Shown: in pieces, positions 45,603-56,400 of the stretch
Position numbering within the stretch: position 1 is the first letter of the stretch
Layout of the letters: each line of letters opens with the position of its first letter
Assembly: GCA_036873135.1 (NCBI GenBank)
Contig: JAPTYO010000020.1
Location: forward strand, 1,790,081-1,854,080
Direction: 5' to 3'
From: Clarkia xantiana subsp. parviflora
Lineage: Eukaryota > Streptophyta > Magnoliopsida > Myrtales > Onagraceae
DNA: 64,000 nucleotides
Notes under the pieces: generated by a model
What the model was told of the DNA's origin: nothing
Database searches by the model: none
What the model saw: the letters and a program-made list of their open reading frames with translations, nothing else
Translations under genes and position numbers: made by a program

Positions 45603-47866
45603 AATATCTGCGGAAACTGTCCTCCGGACAGATCCGCTGACGAAAAAAGATCACTCAATGTAGAGGCATTGGCTTTAATGGTATCACAGACTAACCTAAA
45701 TTCCTTGTCTGATTGTGCAGTGTCAAATCTATAGTTTGGTTGTAAGTGAATATCTTGTGTAATCTTGTATTTCCAAGCTCTAAAAGTATAAAAACCACAC
45801 TGATCAAAACAATTTCTGAAGTATTCGTAGTCTGGTACCTGAGAGGTGGGTGGTGAGGTTATTCCAGTAGAAGTAGGGCTCAATCTCACCCCTCTTGGCT
45901 GGCGGTGCTGTGAATATAGTGGTCTTGGCGAATGGTCTGATGGCTCTCGGATCGTAAGAGAATATGTACGTCTGCGCTTCCGAGTAGGCATTTCCTCATC
46001 CTCCACCATTGGCTCTTTTCCTGGGCGGTGCTGAATAATCTGGGAGGACTCCGCCTGAGGCTGTGGTGACTGAATAGGATCTCTGCTGACCTGGGGGGGA
46101 TTATTCTGTTGTGTAAGCATATGGAGCTGCTCCATTAGCACCAATTGTTCCGCCAAGAGATGATCTGCAATAAACTCCTCGTTGATCTCCACTCCCAAAG
46201 ACGTGGCTAGATGTGCTAAATGTGCTGCTGACTGATCCAGTAAAGGGGAGTCAACTAGTGCATTTGATGGAGTTGCCATAGTTGTATCCACTATTGCTGG
46301 CTCAGTAGGTTCCACCACCATAGGGGCTGGCTCCACCGCCATAGGAGATGGAGGAGGATATACATTCTGCCCCTGCTCCTCCACAACAATGACACTTCTA
46401 TTCTCCCTCTGTGGAGGCTGGCCTCCACGAGACCCATCGGAACGTGTAAATTGTTGGTCTTCCGCCATAGGTAAAGCTGGGATCCCGGAGTCCAAGGTCT
46501 GCGTCTGTTGTTGCATTACAGTTCCTTGGGTATGTAATGGATTTGGCAACCAAGTGGGCACAAAAATTGGAATGTACACCGGTAACGGATGAGACCCTGC
46601 AATAGGAAACCCCAACCCAGCAAAATTGCGAACCAACGAATCAGTGCCATGAAAAACAGAAGGCTCACCAAAATGAGAAGAAGATGCATGTTGGTGACCC
46701 GTAAAAGGAAGACCCATTCCGGCATTCAATGGAACCGTTGGAAACCCCGGAGGAACTAAGCTTGCATGAGCATGTCTCTGATTAGCCAGGCTAGAGGGGC
46801 CTGCCATTGTTGAAGTTGATCGTGGAATAATTGGTGCTTGACGATGGCCATGACGGTTATTATTCCCCACATAACCATTTTCAGCTTGGCGGCGACGAAA
46901 ACGACGAGGACCCCCATGGGCTGGGACATTCCAAGAAGGATCATCGCTATAAGGGATCCAATAATTTAGGGGGCCAACACCTCGATTTCCGTACGTGAAC
47001 ATATCCAAGGAGAGGACATGCACTGGTCGTATTCCCGGGACTTGAGCAGCTTCTTGTAGACGATCATTTAATGCTAGGAGCACCTGATCATCAGGTTGGT
47101 GGCATTCCAACAAGGTATGCCCTAATCTTCCACAACGACGACATGGTAGGGCAGCTCTATAGCAAATAAGAACCTCATGGTGAGTCTCTCCCTCCAGTAA
47201 ACCCACTGAAGGAAGAGTAGGGCGTTCAAGATTCAGGAAGACACGAACTCTGGCGTAAGCTATTTCCAATGCCCTAGTCTCATCGAAGTCCATCTGAGCG
47301 ATCGGCCCAACCCTCTCAGCAATTAATCTGACGTTATCTTCAGACATCATGTGTGGCGGAATACCACGTAGCTCAATCCACATAGGGACTCTTGTGAAGT
47401 CAAAATGGATTTGGTGAGACTGTTGATCCGCCCTAGTTAGCACAAATATTAGCCCCTCGATCTGGAAGGGGCCGTTCTGGAGAACCTCTAGGGCTTGTCG
47501 TTCCTCAGGAAATTCAAATACCCAGAGACCATCATCTCTTCGATGACCTTCCACCTGCTGAGGTAGGTGCCACTGAGCGTCTGTAAAACGACGGATCTGA
47601 TCCACCCTATCACGGCGCTGGCCGAAGGCCCTCCCAAATAGGATCCGATCCCAGTGCACCATGGTTCTTTCGTTTGGGGAAGGATGAATTGCTCGAACAG
47701 AAGTGTAGATACGGTGAAGAAGGGGAGTTGTGGAGAGGAAATGATTTTTGGTGAAGAAATCACCTGATATTTCTGGAGGACGTTTTAATTCCCCTTGCAT
47801 GGGCTTAATGATTGATGGTGTCAGTGGAGATTGGAGGTTTGGCAACTGAGCAGGCAAAGTTACCAT
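45599..47866 (-). CDS. LINE ORF1: gag-like RNA-binding protein with zinc knuckle
   Basis: 755 aa from ATG at 47866 (an upstream in-frame TTG at 48109 overlaps the target duplication and is not a start). Residues about 60-240 match the DUF4283-type fold common in plant LINE ORF1 (RILFGRAFGQRRDR, DGLWVFEF, PFQIEGLIFVL, VPMWIELRGIPPHM). A CCHC zinc knuckle follows (CRRCGRLGHTLLEC). Next come a long low-complexity Pro/Gln/His-rich linker and a basic patch (KRRRTYS). The frame is fully open. Its TGA overlaps the ORF2 ATG as ATGA (45599-45602). By family knowledge it binds the element RNA in a ribonucleoprotein. Confidence 0.9.
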   Translation of the reverse strand: MVTLPAQLPNLQSPLTPSIIKPMQGELKRPPEISGDFFTKNHFLSTTPLLHRIYTSVRAIHPSPNERTMVHWDRILFGRAFGQRRDRVDQIRRFTDAQWHLPQQVEGHRRDDGLWVFEFPEERQALEVLQNGPFQIEGLIFVLTRADQQSHQIHFDFTRVPMWIELRGIPPHMMSEDNVRLIAERVGPIAQMDFDETRALEIAYARVRVFLNLERPTLPSVGLLEGETHHEVLICYRAALPCRRCGRLGHTLLECHQPDDQVLLALNDRLQEAAQVPGIRPVHVLSLDMFTYGNRGVGPLNYWIPYSDDPSWNVPAHGGPRRFRRRQAENGYVGNNNRHGHRQAPIIPRSTSTMAGPSSLANQRHAHASLVPPGFPTVPLNAGMGLPFTGHQHASSSHFGEPSVFHGTDSLVRNFAGLGFPIAGSHPLPVYIPIFVPTWLPNPLHTQGTVMQQQTQTLDSGIPALPMAEDQQFTRSDGSRGGQPPQRENRSVIVVEEQGQNVYPPPSPMAVEPAPMVVEPTEPAIVDTTMATPSNALVDSPLLDQSAAHLAHLATSLGVEINEEFIADHLLAEQLVLMEQLHMLTQQNNPPQVSRDPIQSPQPQAESSQIIQHRPGKEPMVEDEEMPTRKRRRTYSLTIREPSDHSPRPLYSQHRQPRGVRLSPTSTGITSPPTSQVPDYEYFRNCFDQCGFYTFRAWKYKITQDIHLQPNYRFDTAQSDKEFRLVCDTIKANASTLSDLFSSADLSGGQFPQIL

Positions 47867-48131
47867 CGGAATCCTCACGCTCAAAACGGCAAAATGGAAT
47901 AGGACAAAGGGGAAACTCGTACACAGCGAGGTTGTCAGATGGAAAAGTGAGTGGGAGGCGTGTATAGAAGGAGAAAAGATAGGGAAACTGAAGAGACGGA
48001 GGCAGTGTAGGTGTCTAGGGTTACGGTGGCCGTGCTTGAGGAAAACGAAGAGTTTAGGTTGAGTTGAGAGAGAAGGTTGAAAAACCAACTTTTTTAGTGG
48101 ATGAATCAATGTTTGTTTTGAAAAGCATATA

Positions 48132-48711
48132 TAGGGGTGAAACCAAAATCCGGTTGGTCCGAAAAACCGGTGAAAACCGAACCGGTCCGAACCTAAAAAA
48201 CCGAATCCGAAATATACGGTTTGGTTTTTGGTCGGATTTTTTTACTCTAGTTCGGTTTTTCGGTTCGGTTCGGATTTTGAGTTTTGAGGACCGTGGGGAC
48301 CGAACCGACCGTTATGCTATCTAAATATGTAAAATATATACTATATTAGTTGATATTAATCAATATAATTAATTAATTTGGTTAACAAAAATTATAAAAT
48401 AGTCACTTATGAATATTATTTTTTCTAATTTTGTTTTATAATTTATTTAATTATATTAATTGGCGCTATTTTTCATTTCGGTTTGATAAATTTCATGAAA
48501 ATAATGAGAATTTTACACGGTGATTGTTAATTTTGGATTTTCGGTTTAAACCGAAAACCGAACCGAAAAAACCGTACTACCAATGGACGGTTTATTTTTC
48601 CTCATACGGTTTTTTGGTCGGATTTTTTTAAAGAAAAAAACCGGACCGAAAATATGGGTAACCGACCGAACCAAGCAAAAAACCGGTCCGACCGGTCCGG
48701 TTTCACCCCTA
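48132..48711. mobile_element. hAT-like element with TAGGGGTGAAACC ends, copy 1 (580 bp)
   Basis: Perfect terminal repeats TAGGGGTGAAACC / GGTTTCACCCCTA and a perfect 8-bp duplication AGCATATA (48124-48131 and 48712-48719). Subterminal 'aaccgaaccggtcc' words. No ORF. It lies just 12 bp outside the LINE 5' target duplication. Same family as 60800-61364. Confidence 0.9.
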
Positions 48712-48719
48712 AGCATATA

Positions 48720-49965
48720 TATAACATTATATAAAACTTTTTTTTTTTAAACCCAAGTTACCTACTTGCAAGCTATTTTATTAAAGTATGTGAACAAATT
48801 TGATAACTTAATTTTGTTGGATAAATTGCACTAAATATAAGTAATAAAGTTGTAATTTTGATAGCATGTCTAATTTATTATTGCATGTTGATAAAAAAAA
48901 AACATGCAAATACTTATTACATGTTATTATAATTCAACTAGCAAATAAAAAAAAAAGTTAGCAAATAGTAAACTTCCACAAAGTCCACATAATAATTGCA
49001 AATTCATCAAAAACTCACATAGCAATTTGCATAAAAAAATAAATAGCATATAATGTACAATTTTATCACCACTTAACAATATTAAATTGAGCTAATATAT
49101 TGTAACTTTTATAAGTTTAGTTAGCAAATCGTAAAAAAGTTCAGTTAACAAATTTTAATTAACTATATTTTTTAGATATTTTTTTAAATGTTCTTTTACA
49201 TTGTTTTCAAATGTTTTGGATATTCTTTTAAAATTAAATTTATCAATATGTTTTTTTAATAAAATACAATGATATAACTTCCCTCGTAAACTAAGATTTT
49301 CCTAAATTATATTAGTAATTTTTTATTAACAATTTATTTTTCAAAAACGTTAATATTTATATGGATTAATTACCATATAATAGATAAACTTTATATGAAT
49401 GTGCAATTTTTATCATCTGATTTTTTTGCAACAAACTGGTTGTCAAAATTTTGCTAACTTGCAATTTTCTTGCTTAGTCAAAATTTTCAATATACATATT
49501 TAAAAATTGTTAAAACAACCTAAATTTTTACTATAATAATATATTAACGTGATATTTTATATAAAAATGTTGTATTTAAAATTAAACTTTCCAATAATTC
49601 ATTTTAAAAAATATATTAAAAAAACAAATCTAACCCAAAAATAAAATTATTAAAATATTTGAAAAATCTATGAAACATAAAATTTTAAAAATTATTAAAT
49701 TATATTTTTCAAATTTGGGTTATACATGGAAAAAAAAAACTTTGGGGTTATAATAACTTACATATTTCTTTTATTATATGTATTATTCCAAAATTGTATT
49801 TAAAATATATAAAATTTAAGTTTATTTTAAAATTATAATAAAACTTTAGGGTGTGTAAAGATTTTTTTTTTTATATTTTGATCATAATTAATGAGAAAAT
49901 TAACAAATTGCACGTTGAAAAAAAAAATTAACCATATCGTTTATATAAAGTCTAATTCAGTTTAG
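48720..49965. other. AT-rich intergenic, nothing recognised
   Basis: Extremely AT-rich with many A and T runs. No ORF, terminal repeat or RNA gene recognised. Its right edge passes into the leader of the NRPD7/NRPE7-like gene. Confidence 0.5.
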
Positions 49966-50359
49966 GATATTCTACTAAACATTCCCGTCCTCTTCAGAGC
50001 TCTAAAACCCTATATTCTACGGTACTGAACTTTCCTTCGATCGGCGATATCTGATCGGATTCCGCTGGTTCAGTAACCACAGCCAAATTGAACTGGACTA
50101 CTGTGATCGGCGGCGACCCAGGCTCGTGTTGGGTCAAGAGCTTACAGCAACGAATTTCGGATCATTTCCTGCGAAATCGTGAGCTACTTTTCCTTGCTGA
50201 AACCCTAAATTTTTGGTAGCTTGACTATTTTAGAACAGAATAGTAAATGCAGTCTGAAATGAATCTGAATGCTGATGAACAGCACAGTAGTCTGTATTTA
50301 TAGCTCTGCTTTCACATTTTTATGGTATGAATATGATTGTGGATGTTATGTGTTTGTTT

Positions 50360-51082
50360 ACAATGTTCTCAGAAATGTGGTCAATATATAGTTTCTGTAG
50401 ATGAGCCATGAAGTTTTCTTCATCTGAGCTAAATGTCATAGCTGGGTTATGTAACATGCACAGAGTTCGAACTCTGGAATGTTTTTCGCATACATTGCTC
50501 TCTGTATGAATCCTGAAATCGTTTCTTGGTTCTGACATTATGTTTGTTGTTCAATTGAAATCTTTAAAAATAGCCATTTTACTCAACCGAGCCTTATTTC
50601 GATTGCAATAGCCTAGTCTCCATATTCTTTGATTTTGCATCCATTGCCGCCCTGAAGAAATCAAGTCCATTTAACATGCATAATGATTTATAATTTGGTT
50701 CGCCACACTCAAACATGCATTCGGCCAAATTAAAAAAATTGAGTAAAATTGAAACTTTTTCAAGCTTAAGGGGGCTAAAATGGAGCAGTACTTACAACGT
50801 TCTCCGAAATGTGGTCAATGTTTACTTGCTGTAGATGAACAGTAAGTTTTCTTTCATGTGAGCTAAATTAAATGTCATAGCTGGATTATGTAACATGCAG
50901 AAAGTTCGAACTCTGAAATGTGTTTAGCATGCTTTGCTCCTTCTCTATGAATCCTGGAGTTGTTTCATGATTCTGACACGATGTTTGTTTTGAAATTGAA
51001 TTCTTGAGAAATAGCCATTTTACTAGACCATACCTTATTCGATTTCTTCAGGGTAAAAGCCCTAGTCTCCATATACTTTGAC
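50360..51082 (+). repeat. ~280-bp direct duplication within the 5'UTR intron
   Basis: Unit 1 (about 50360-50636) and unit 2 (about 50796-51082) share 'aatgtggtcaat', 'tgtagatga', 'aaatgtcatagctgg', 'ttatgtaacatgca', 'agttcgaactct' and 'cctagtctccatat' in order. Overall similarity is roughly 80 percent by eye. Confidence 0.85.
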
Positions 51083-51423
51083 TTGGTTAAGATTTCGATA
51101 TTTCTTCTAACAGTACTGCTACTGAGGCCGAAGATATTTGATTATAATTTCCTTTCGGTTCAACCTCCATGGCTTAGCTGAACTAGGATAATTTCCTTTC
51201 AGTCTAGTCAGCTAAGCAATAGAGGGTGAACCGTAATGAAACTGCAATCAAATATCGTTGGCCTCAGTAACAGTACTGTTAGAAGAAACATAGAAATCTT
51301 AACTAAATCAAAGAATATGGAGACTGGGGCTTTTGCCTGGAAATATAGTAAATAGCTATTTATAAAAAATTCAATTGCACAAAAGACATCATGTCATAAC
51401 CAAGAAACAAATTCAAGATTCAT
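50947..51423 (+). repeat. Large inverted repeat (hairpin) in the 5'UTR intron
   Basis: The left arm 50947-51186 and right arm 51204-51423 are complementary with mismatches and one ~20-nt gap. The inner ~130 nt match best (for example TTTCTTCTAACAGTACTG on the left and its complement near 51275-51293). The loop is only about 17 nt. The left arm is the continuation of direct-repeat unit 2, so the right arm is an inverted third copy. The intron RNA could fold into a long imperfect double strand. Confidence 0.9.
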
Positions 51424-51492
51424 GTAAAGACCAATGTGTCTGGCTTGTTCTCAAGTGGTTGTTATGTCCTTGTCTTATTACAGACACCAACC

Positions 51493-52020
51493 ATGTTTCT
51501 CAAGGTAAAACTTCCATGGAACGTGATCATCCCAGCCAAGAACCTCAATCCCAAGGGACTAATGCTGCACCGCTCCATCATCATCCGCCTGATGGACGAC
51601 TTTGCGACCAAGAAAGCCACAAAAGACCTCGGCTACCTACTTGCAGTAACAACCCTTGACAGTGTCGGAGAAGGAAAGGTGAGGCAGCACAATGGAGATG
51701 TCTTGTTCCCCGTTGTTTTCAGTGGAATCTCCTTCAAGATTTTCCGAGGCGAGATTCTTGAAGGAGTGGTCCACAAGGTGATGAAACACGGCGTTTTTTT
51801 ACGGTGCGGGCCCATTGAGAATGTCTACCTGTCTCACCTGAAGATGCCGGATTATAAATATGTTCCGGCAGAGAACCCTGTTTTTCTCAATGAGAAGCTG
51901 TCCAAGATTGCTAAAGATGTGGTGGTTCGGTTCATTGTGATCGGGACTAAGTGGCTCGAAGTGGAGAGGGAGTTCCAGGCTCTGGTGAGCTTGGAGGCCG
52001 ACTTCCTTGGACCGGTTTAG
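51493..52020 (+). CDS. NRPD7/NRPE7: RPB7-like subunit of RNA polymerase IV/V
   Basis: 175 aa in a single coding exon from ATG at 51493 (ten bases after the acceptor TTATTACAG). The N-terminus MFLKVKLPWNVIIPAKNL and the phrases LAVTTLDSVGEGKVR, DVLFPVVFSGISFKIFRGEI, HKVMKHGVFLRCGPIENVYL and KWLEVEREFQALVSLEADFL match the plant-specific Pol IV/V seventh subunit rather than the Pol II NRPB7 or the Pol I/III paralogues. Domains: N-terminal tip domain (about 1-80) and C-terminal S1/OB domain (about 80-175). By family knowledge it forms the stalk with the RPB4-like subunit in nuclear polymerases that drive RNA-directed DNA methylation. NRPD7 versus NRPE7 cannot be decided from sequence alone. An upstream in-frame ATG at 51436 lies in the intron. 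Confidence 0.93.
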   Translation: MFLKVKLPWNVIIPAKNLNPKGLMLHRSIIIRLMDDFATKKATKDLGYLLAVTTLDSVGEGKVRQHNGDVLFPVVFSGISFKIFRGEILEGVVHKVMKHGVFLRCGPIENVYLSHLKMPDYKYVPAENPVFLNEKLSKIAKDVVVRFIVIGTKWLEVEREFQALVSLEADFLGPV

Positions 52021-52235
52021 TTGTTCGAGGTGTGGTTTGTTAAGTGATTGCTTGCCCTTGAATGGCTTCTTATGTTTTGTGTTGTAGATCAGATTGTGTT
52101 TAATTTTGTGTAGGTGATGGAACTGGGTTTGAACTTCTAACTGCATGTATATGTGATTTCCTTATAACCAAGTTGTGAAATTACTAGTAATTATTTTGGC
52201 ATTTGTGTTTGTAGTTAGGTTAGGAACCCCATATT

Positions 52236-52670
52236 GTTTTTTTTGTGTATCAAGATCAAATGGTTGCTTTTGGGTGTCCTATGTTTTATTTTGGTTGTCT
52301 TTCGATGTAATTACCTTAAAGAATCCAAGCCAACGAAACCGTTTGTTAAATTCGAACTCTCATACACGCTACCTTTTTGTCATTTTGTTGGAACCATCAC
52401 CTAAAAAGTGGTTACGTTCGCACCGTTCTGCTATATTGTCGCCGGAAATCGCTCCACACCAGTCTGCAGGGAACTTTCACTTTTGAATGTTTAAGTTTTG
52501 CAGGAAATTGAGCGATTTTGTGAAGAGTAGAGAGTGAGGGATTATGAGTGGATGCGTGGGTTGATGCAAATGACTGAATGGAAATGAAAAAATGCGTGGA
52601 GACACTGTAAAACAATCAAAATGAAACTTGGGATACCCAAAAGCAACAATTTGATCTTGTGACATCAAAA
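52236..52670. mobile_element. MITE with ~65-bp inverted ends in the 3' flank
   Basis: Left 'tatcaagatcaaatggttgc' continuing 'ttttgggtgtcc', and right complement ('gggatacccaaaagcaac', 'aatttgatcttgtgacatca'), form inverted ends of about 65 bp around about 300 bp. No ORF. It lies between the converging genes, near the 3' end of the NRPD7/NRPE7-like gene. Exact ends and target duplication are not resolved. Confidence 0.6.
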
Positions 52671-53430
52671 AGTAACAAATGGTAAATCCGAAACATTAAA
52701 TAAGCCGCCATGTAGATAATGCAAATTCAAAATAGATAATAAACGGGGTTAGTTTGATTGTAAATAGAGTTTAGTTTGATTACAAATACAGTTGAAATTA
52801 CAGTTATTAGATTATAAGAAATAATTACGATTTTAGGTGTAAATTCAGGTATAACATGTAGATAATCAACAAGTGAAAGGAAAAGTTGAAACTAGGTTGA
52901 AACTGTTGTAAGGAGGATTGTTGTACTTAGAAGAATGCCTTGTGTTGTATTATAAAAATTGTAGTTGCATAGTTAGTTTGAACTTTGATTGAATCAGTTT
53001 AAGCTGGTTCTTTCAAACTGTAGTTACTATCTTGTAATTTTGGTAATGAAGTAATTTTTATTGTCAGTTTGCATCCACATTTTTATGCTATTTTTACATT
53101 TCTGGCATCCAAATTTGTTGTTGGTATTTTTACATTTCTTTATCTATCTGTTTTGCTTAACCTAATGATCAAATTTCAAAAAAACCTGACATCAAACCAT
53201 CTGTTTCATTTCACTATTCTGGAAAAAAAAAAAAATCGCGTCGATCAGATCCCTTACAGATCAACAGATTCCATAAAATAAGCAAAAATTTTGTGACAGA
53301 ATAATGAAATGTATGATGCAGTGTAAAAATAAGAGTACACAATACAGGCAAGGTCAGTAGGATTAGAGAGTAATGAAGGAACAACTCTTTTCATGCAACA
53401 GCTCTCTAGTCTCTAGCTACCGCATCATCA
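52671..53430. other. Intergenic between convergent genes
   Basis: AT-rich. The part next to 53431 probably holds the 3' untranslated region of AP4M. No further feature recognised. Confidence 0.45.
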
Positions 53431-56400
53431 TCATATACGAGCAACATACGAGTTTGCCTGAGTTACATACCTCACCCACCGATACGGATTATACGTACTT
53501 GATTTCTTCGCTATCTGCAAGTACTTTACCTGCAATCCACCCCCAGCAATAAGTATACAAACAAATCTCAATTCCAAACAGGTTCAAACTCCAAAAAACC
53601 CCAGCAGAAAACCAATTCAATTTTTCCGGTAAAATCTGGGCTAAGTCTTCGAAATTTAGAACGACTAAAGTGAAATCAGCAGCAACAGTATTGAATTTGT
53701 TCGAGTACCTGAAGTCCGGAAGCATTATACATGGGGATGATGAAAGTCATGCTCACTGGCCCGGATTCTTTGGTGATATTTCCTGTTACATACCGTACTA
53801 CATTATTACCTTAGTCAAGAATCAGTAAAAAGATAACCTCAAAACAGTTCCAACTATTAGCCAGTTGCTAATCGCTGTCCCAAATTTAAAATGTTGATAT
53901 TTGGTGTACCAACTATCAATTTTGTTACTTTCCACTTTTTCGATTGATTTTGACATTAAAATTGGTTTTTTATGTAACAATTTTCCGAATTATCGGATGT
54001 GTTCCTCATGGATTAAAGAAAAATGTGAGAATTAACAAATTTGATAGAATATCAACATTTTAAACATGGGACAGCGATTAAGAACATGACATATAGTTAT
54101 GGCTATTTTTAGGTTACTAACCCAAAAGAAAATCTACATCCAGAAAAGTTTGTGCATAAAACGGATCGGAGTAGGATACATACCGTGGGATTCTTGTGAA
54201 AACGTCAACTTTGCGCGTAGTGTTTGCTCGGAACCACCAACAATCTGTTTTGTTCGGAGATATGAAACTTACTCAGCATCAAAATGATAAGTTGCACAAA
54301 AAAGAAAGATTTTGCAGGGGGAGATTATTGCCTTCTTTAGACTCCATTCGAGCTTCTTGTTTGCTTCCTTGAAATCTGTTGTTTGACCAGCGGCTCCAGC
54401 TTCCAGCTCAAAAGTTGCTCTATGAGACGATCAAAATCAGATTAGTGCGACTGTATCTTAGCTAGAGATGTTATAAACGGCATTGGAACTGTCAAACTAA
54501 CACTGGATCAAAGATCCCATCGCTAAATAAAAAAAAAGGGTTAAGAACCTAAAAGTAAAAACATTCCAAACTATAGACCATGTTCCTAATACCTGTCTCA
54601 GATTTAAAATGTTGATATCCAAAGTCCTAATTATTAGACTTGTTGCTTTTCACTTTTTTCTACTGATTTTAGCGTTAAAATTGGTATTTAAAGCAACAAA
54701 TACATATTTTTCACTTTTCCGAAGTATCAGATTTGTTGCTCATGGTTTAGGCTCATTTAATGCTTAAAAAACATGTTTTTGTTATGCCAATTTTAGGAGA
54801 AAAAAGTGGAAATCAACCAAAATGATAGTTGGTACACCGAATATCAACATTTTAAATCTGAAACATCGATTAGCAACATGACAAATAGTTGAAATATCGA
54901 TTAGCAACATGACATATATTTGAGACTGTTTTTAGTTTTTAAAACCGACAAATTGACGGAACAAAAAAACGTTTTTATTAAATAAGCCTAAACCATGAGC
55001 AACAAATTATATACTTCGGAAAAGTGGAAAATAAATGTTTTTGTTGCTCAAAACGCCAATTTTAACCCAATATCAGTCGAACAATGTGGAAAATAACCAA
55101 TATGATAGTTGGGACACCGAATATCAACATTTCAAATCTAGAACAGCGATTACCAACATGACTTGTAGTTGAGACTGTATTTAGGTTCTTAACCCTATAC
55201 AAAATGGACTTTGGAGAGCAATACCTGGCAGTATATTTTGGTAGTGGCATTTGAACCACAATAGTATTTGCAGTGATACTTGACGGGAACTCAGCTCGTA
55301 TTTTGATTAGTACTTCAGCCTACATTTACAACAGAAAAAAGCACATTTTACGAACATGGCGTTCTCCAATGCTCTCATTATCCATCTCTTAATATCTGAC
55401 AAGATGTAACTCACCTTAAGGTTTCCAGCTTCCTCAATCAAAGCAGTTACGCGAAAAGGAGGCTTGAACTCCTGTGTCATACGGTAGTTCATTACCGGGA
55501 ATTCACCATCAGGCGGTACCTGTAGAACATCATAATGAAGCATATTATAGAACATGAGAAGGGCCCTCTCCGAGAAAACATAGAAACGGGTATCAAAGCC
55601 GAAAAGAAGAGAAGCCCACTCACCAGACTTAGAGTTCGGTCAACATCGAAGCTGTCAAGACGTACAGATTCATGGAAGTTACAGTCGTCAAGTACCACTG
55701 CTCCCGAGCCAGAGGAACTTCTATAGTCTGCCATAGATTGATACGCAAGGTAAGCAAGAATATATCTTGATAGCCATTCTAGGTAATTGGCAGCATTTTC
55801 ATTAATTCAAATACCACAGTCACGAAGCTAGAACTTCGGTTCAGGAGGCAAGAATTGAGTTATAGACAAATAACTAGTTTAAAAAATTTAAGAGGGGGCA
55901 AATGAAGAATTTAAAGGACCAAATTGACAATAATTACAATTTTTGGGTAAAAATTGCACATCACAAAAAGTTGAAGGGGAATTGCCCCCCCTCGTCTTAA
56001 TGTAGCTTCGTCCCTGACCACAGCAGCATAAATGCAAAGAAAGAAATGAACAGGAGCATCCATATGTCGAATTTACGAAATTATCTCTTAGATCTAGACT
56101 AATAAACATTTATATCAAAAAGCAGCAAGTTAAACTATAAACATGTAAAAAAATTAGGTTTTACATTCCGAGGGTATTGGATATCACTTCGACCAAAGCA
56201 TGAAAACAACAAGTATTCATACACAGTTGCAGTCTTGCAGATATGATGTATTTATTTTAGGATAGACTCAAAAAGTTACCGTAAACCGACCGTCCACCCC
56301 TTCCTATGTTCAGCTCATCATTGAGAGCTACACGGATTTCTGGGTTCCCTGTAAGATAACTCTTCATTTGAATGGTTCCATCAATCTCAGAGGTCAAAAT

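Larger units (their letters stand above)
41430..48107 (-). mobile_element. LINE (L1-type) retrotransposon, 6.7 kb, minus strand
   Basis: Read on the minus strand: ~240-nt 5' leader, ORF1, ORF2, short 3' tail ending TTCGTTACC and a run of 13 A (T at 41430-41442). AATGTTTG flanks both sides (41422-41429 and 48108-48115); extension into TTTT makes the duplication 8-12 bp. Full coding order and a poly-A tail show it is near full length. It lies about 250 bp upstream of the 233-aa gene in the same orientation. ORF1 is open; ORF2 is interrupted. Confidence 0.93.
50179..51483 (+). other. 5'UTR intron of the NRPD7/NRPE7-like gene (1305 bp, inferred)
   Basis: The upstream sequence (about 49985-50178) is less AT-rich and looks like a leader. 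The donor AAATC|GTGAGC at 50179 and the acceptor TTATTACAG at 51483 give a single intron ending ten bases before the ATG. The intron holds a direct duplication and a long hairpin. The donor is inferred from consensus and composition only. Confidence 0.65.

Noticed and set aside
43956..47763. Several ORFs on the plus strand and alternative minus frames across the LINE
   Set aside because: Shadows of ORF1 and ORF2; none has a motif.
48065..48324. Plus-strand ORF of 86 codons starting near the LINE end
   Set aside because: It spans the LINE terminus, its target duplication and a hAT end, so it is a chance fusion of element sequence.
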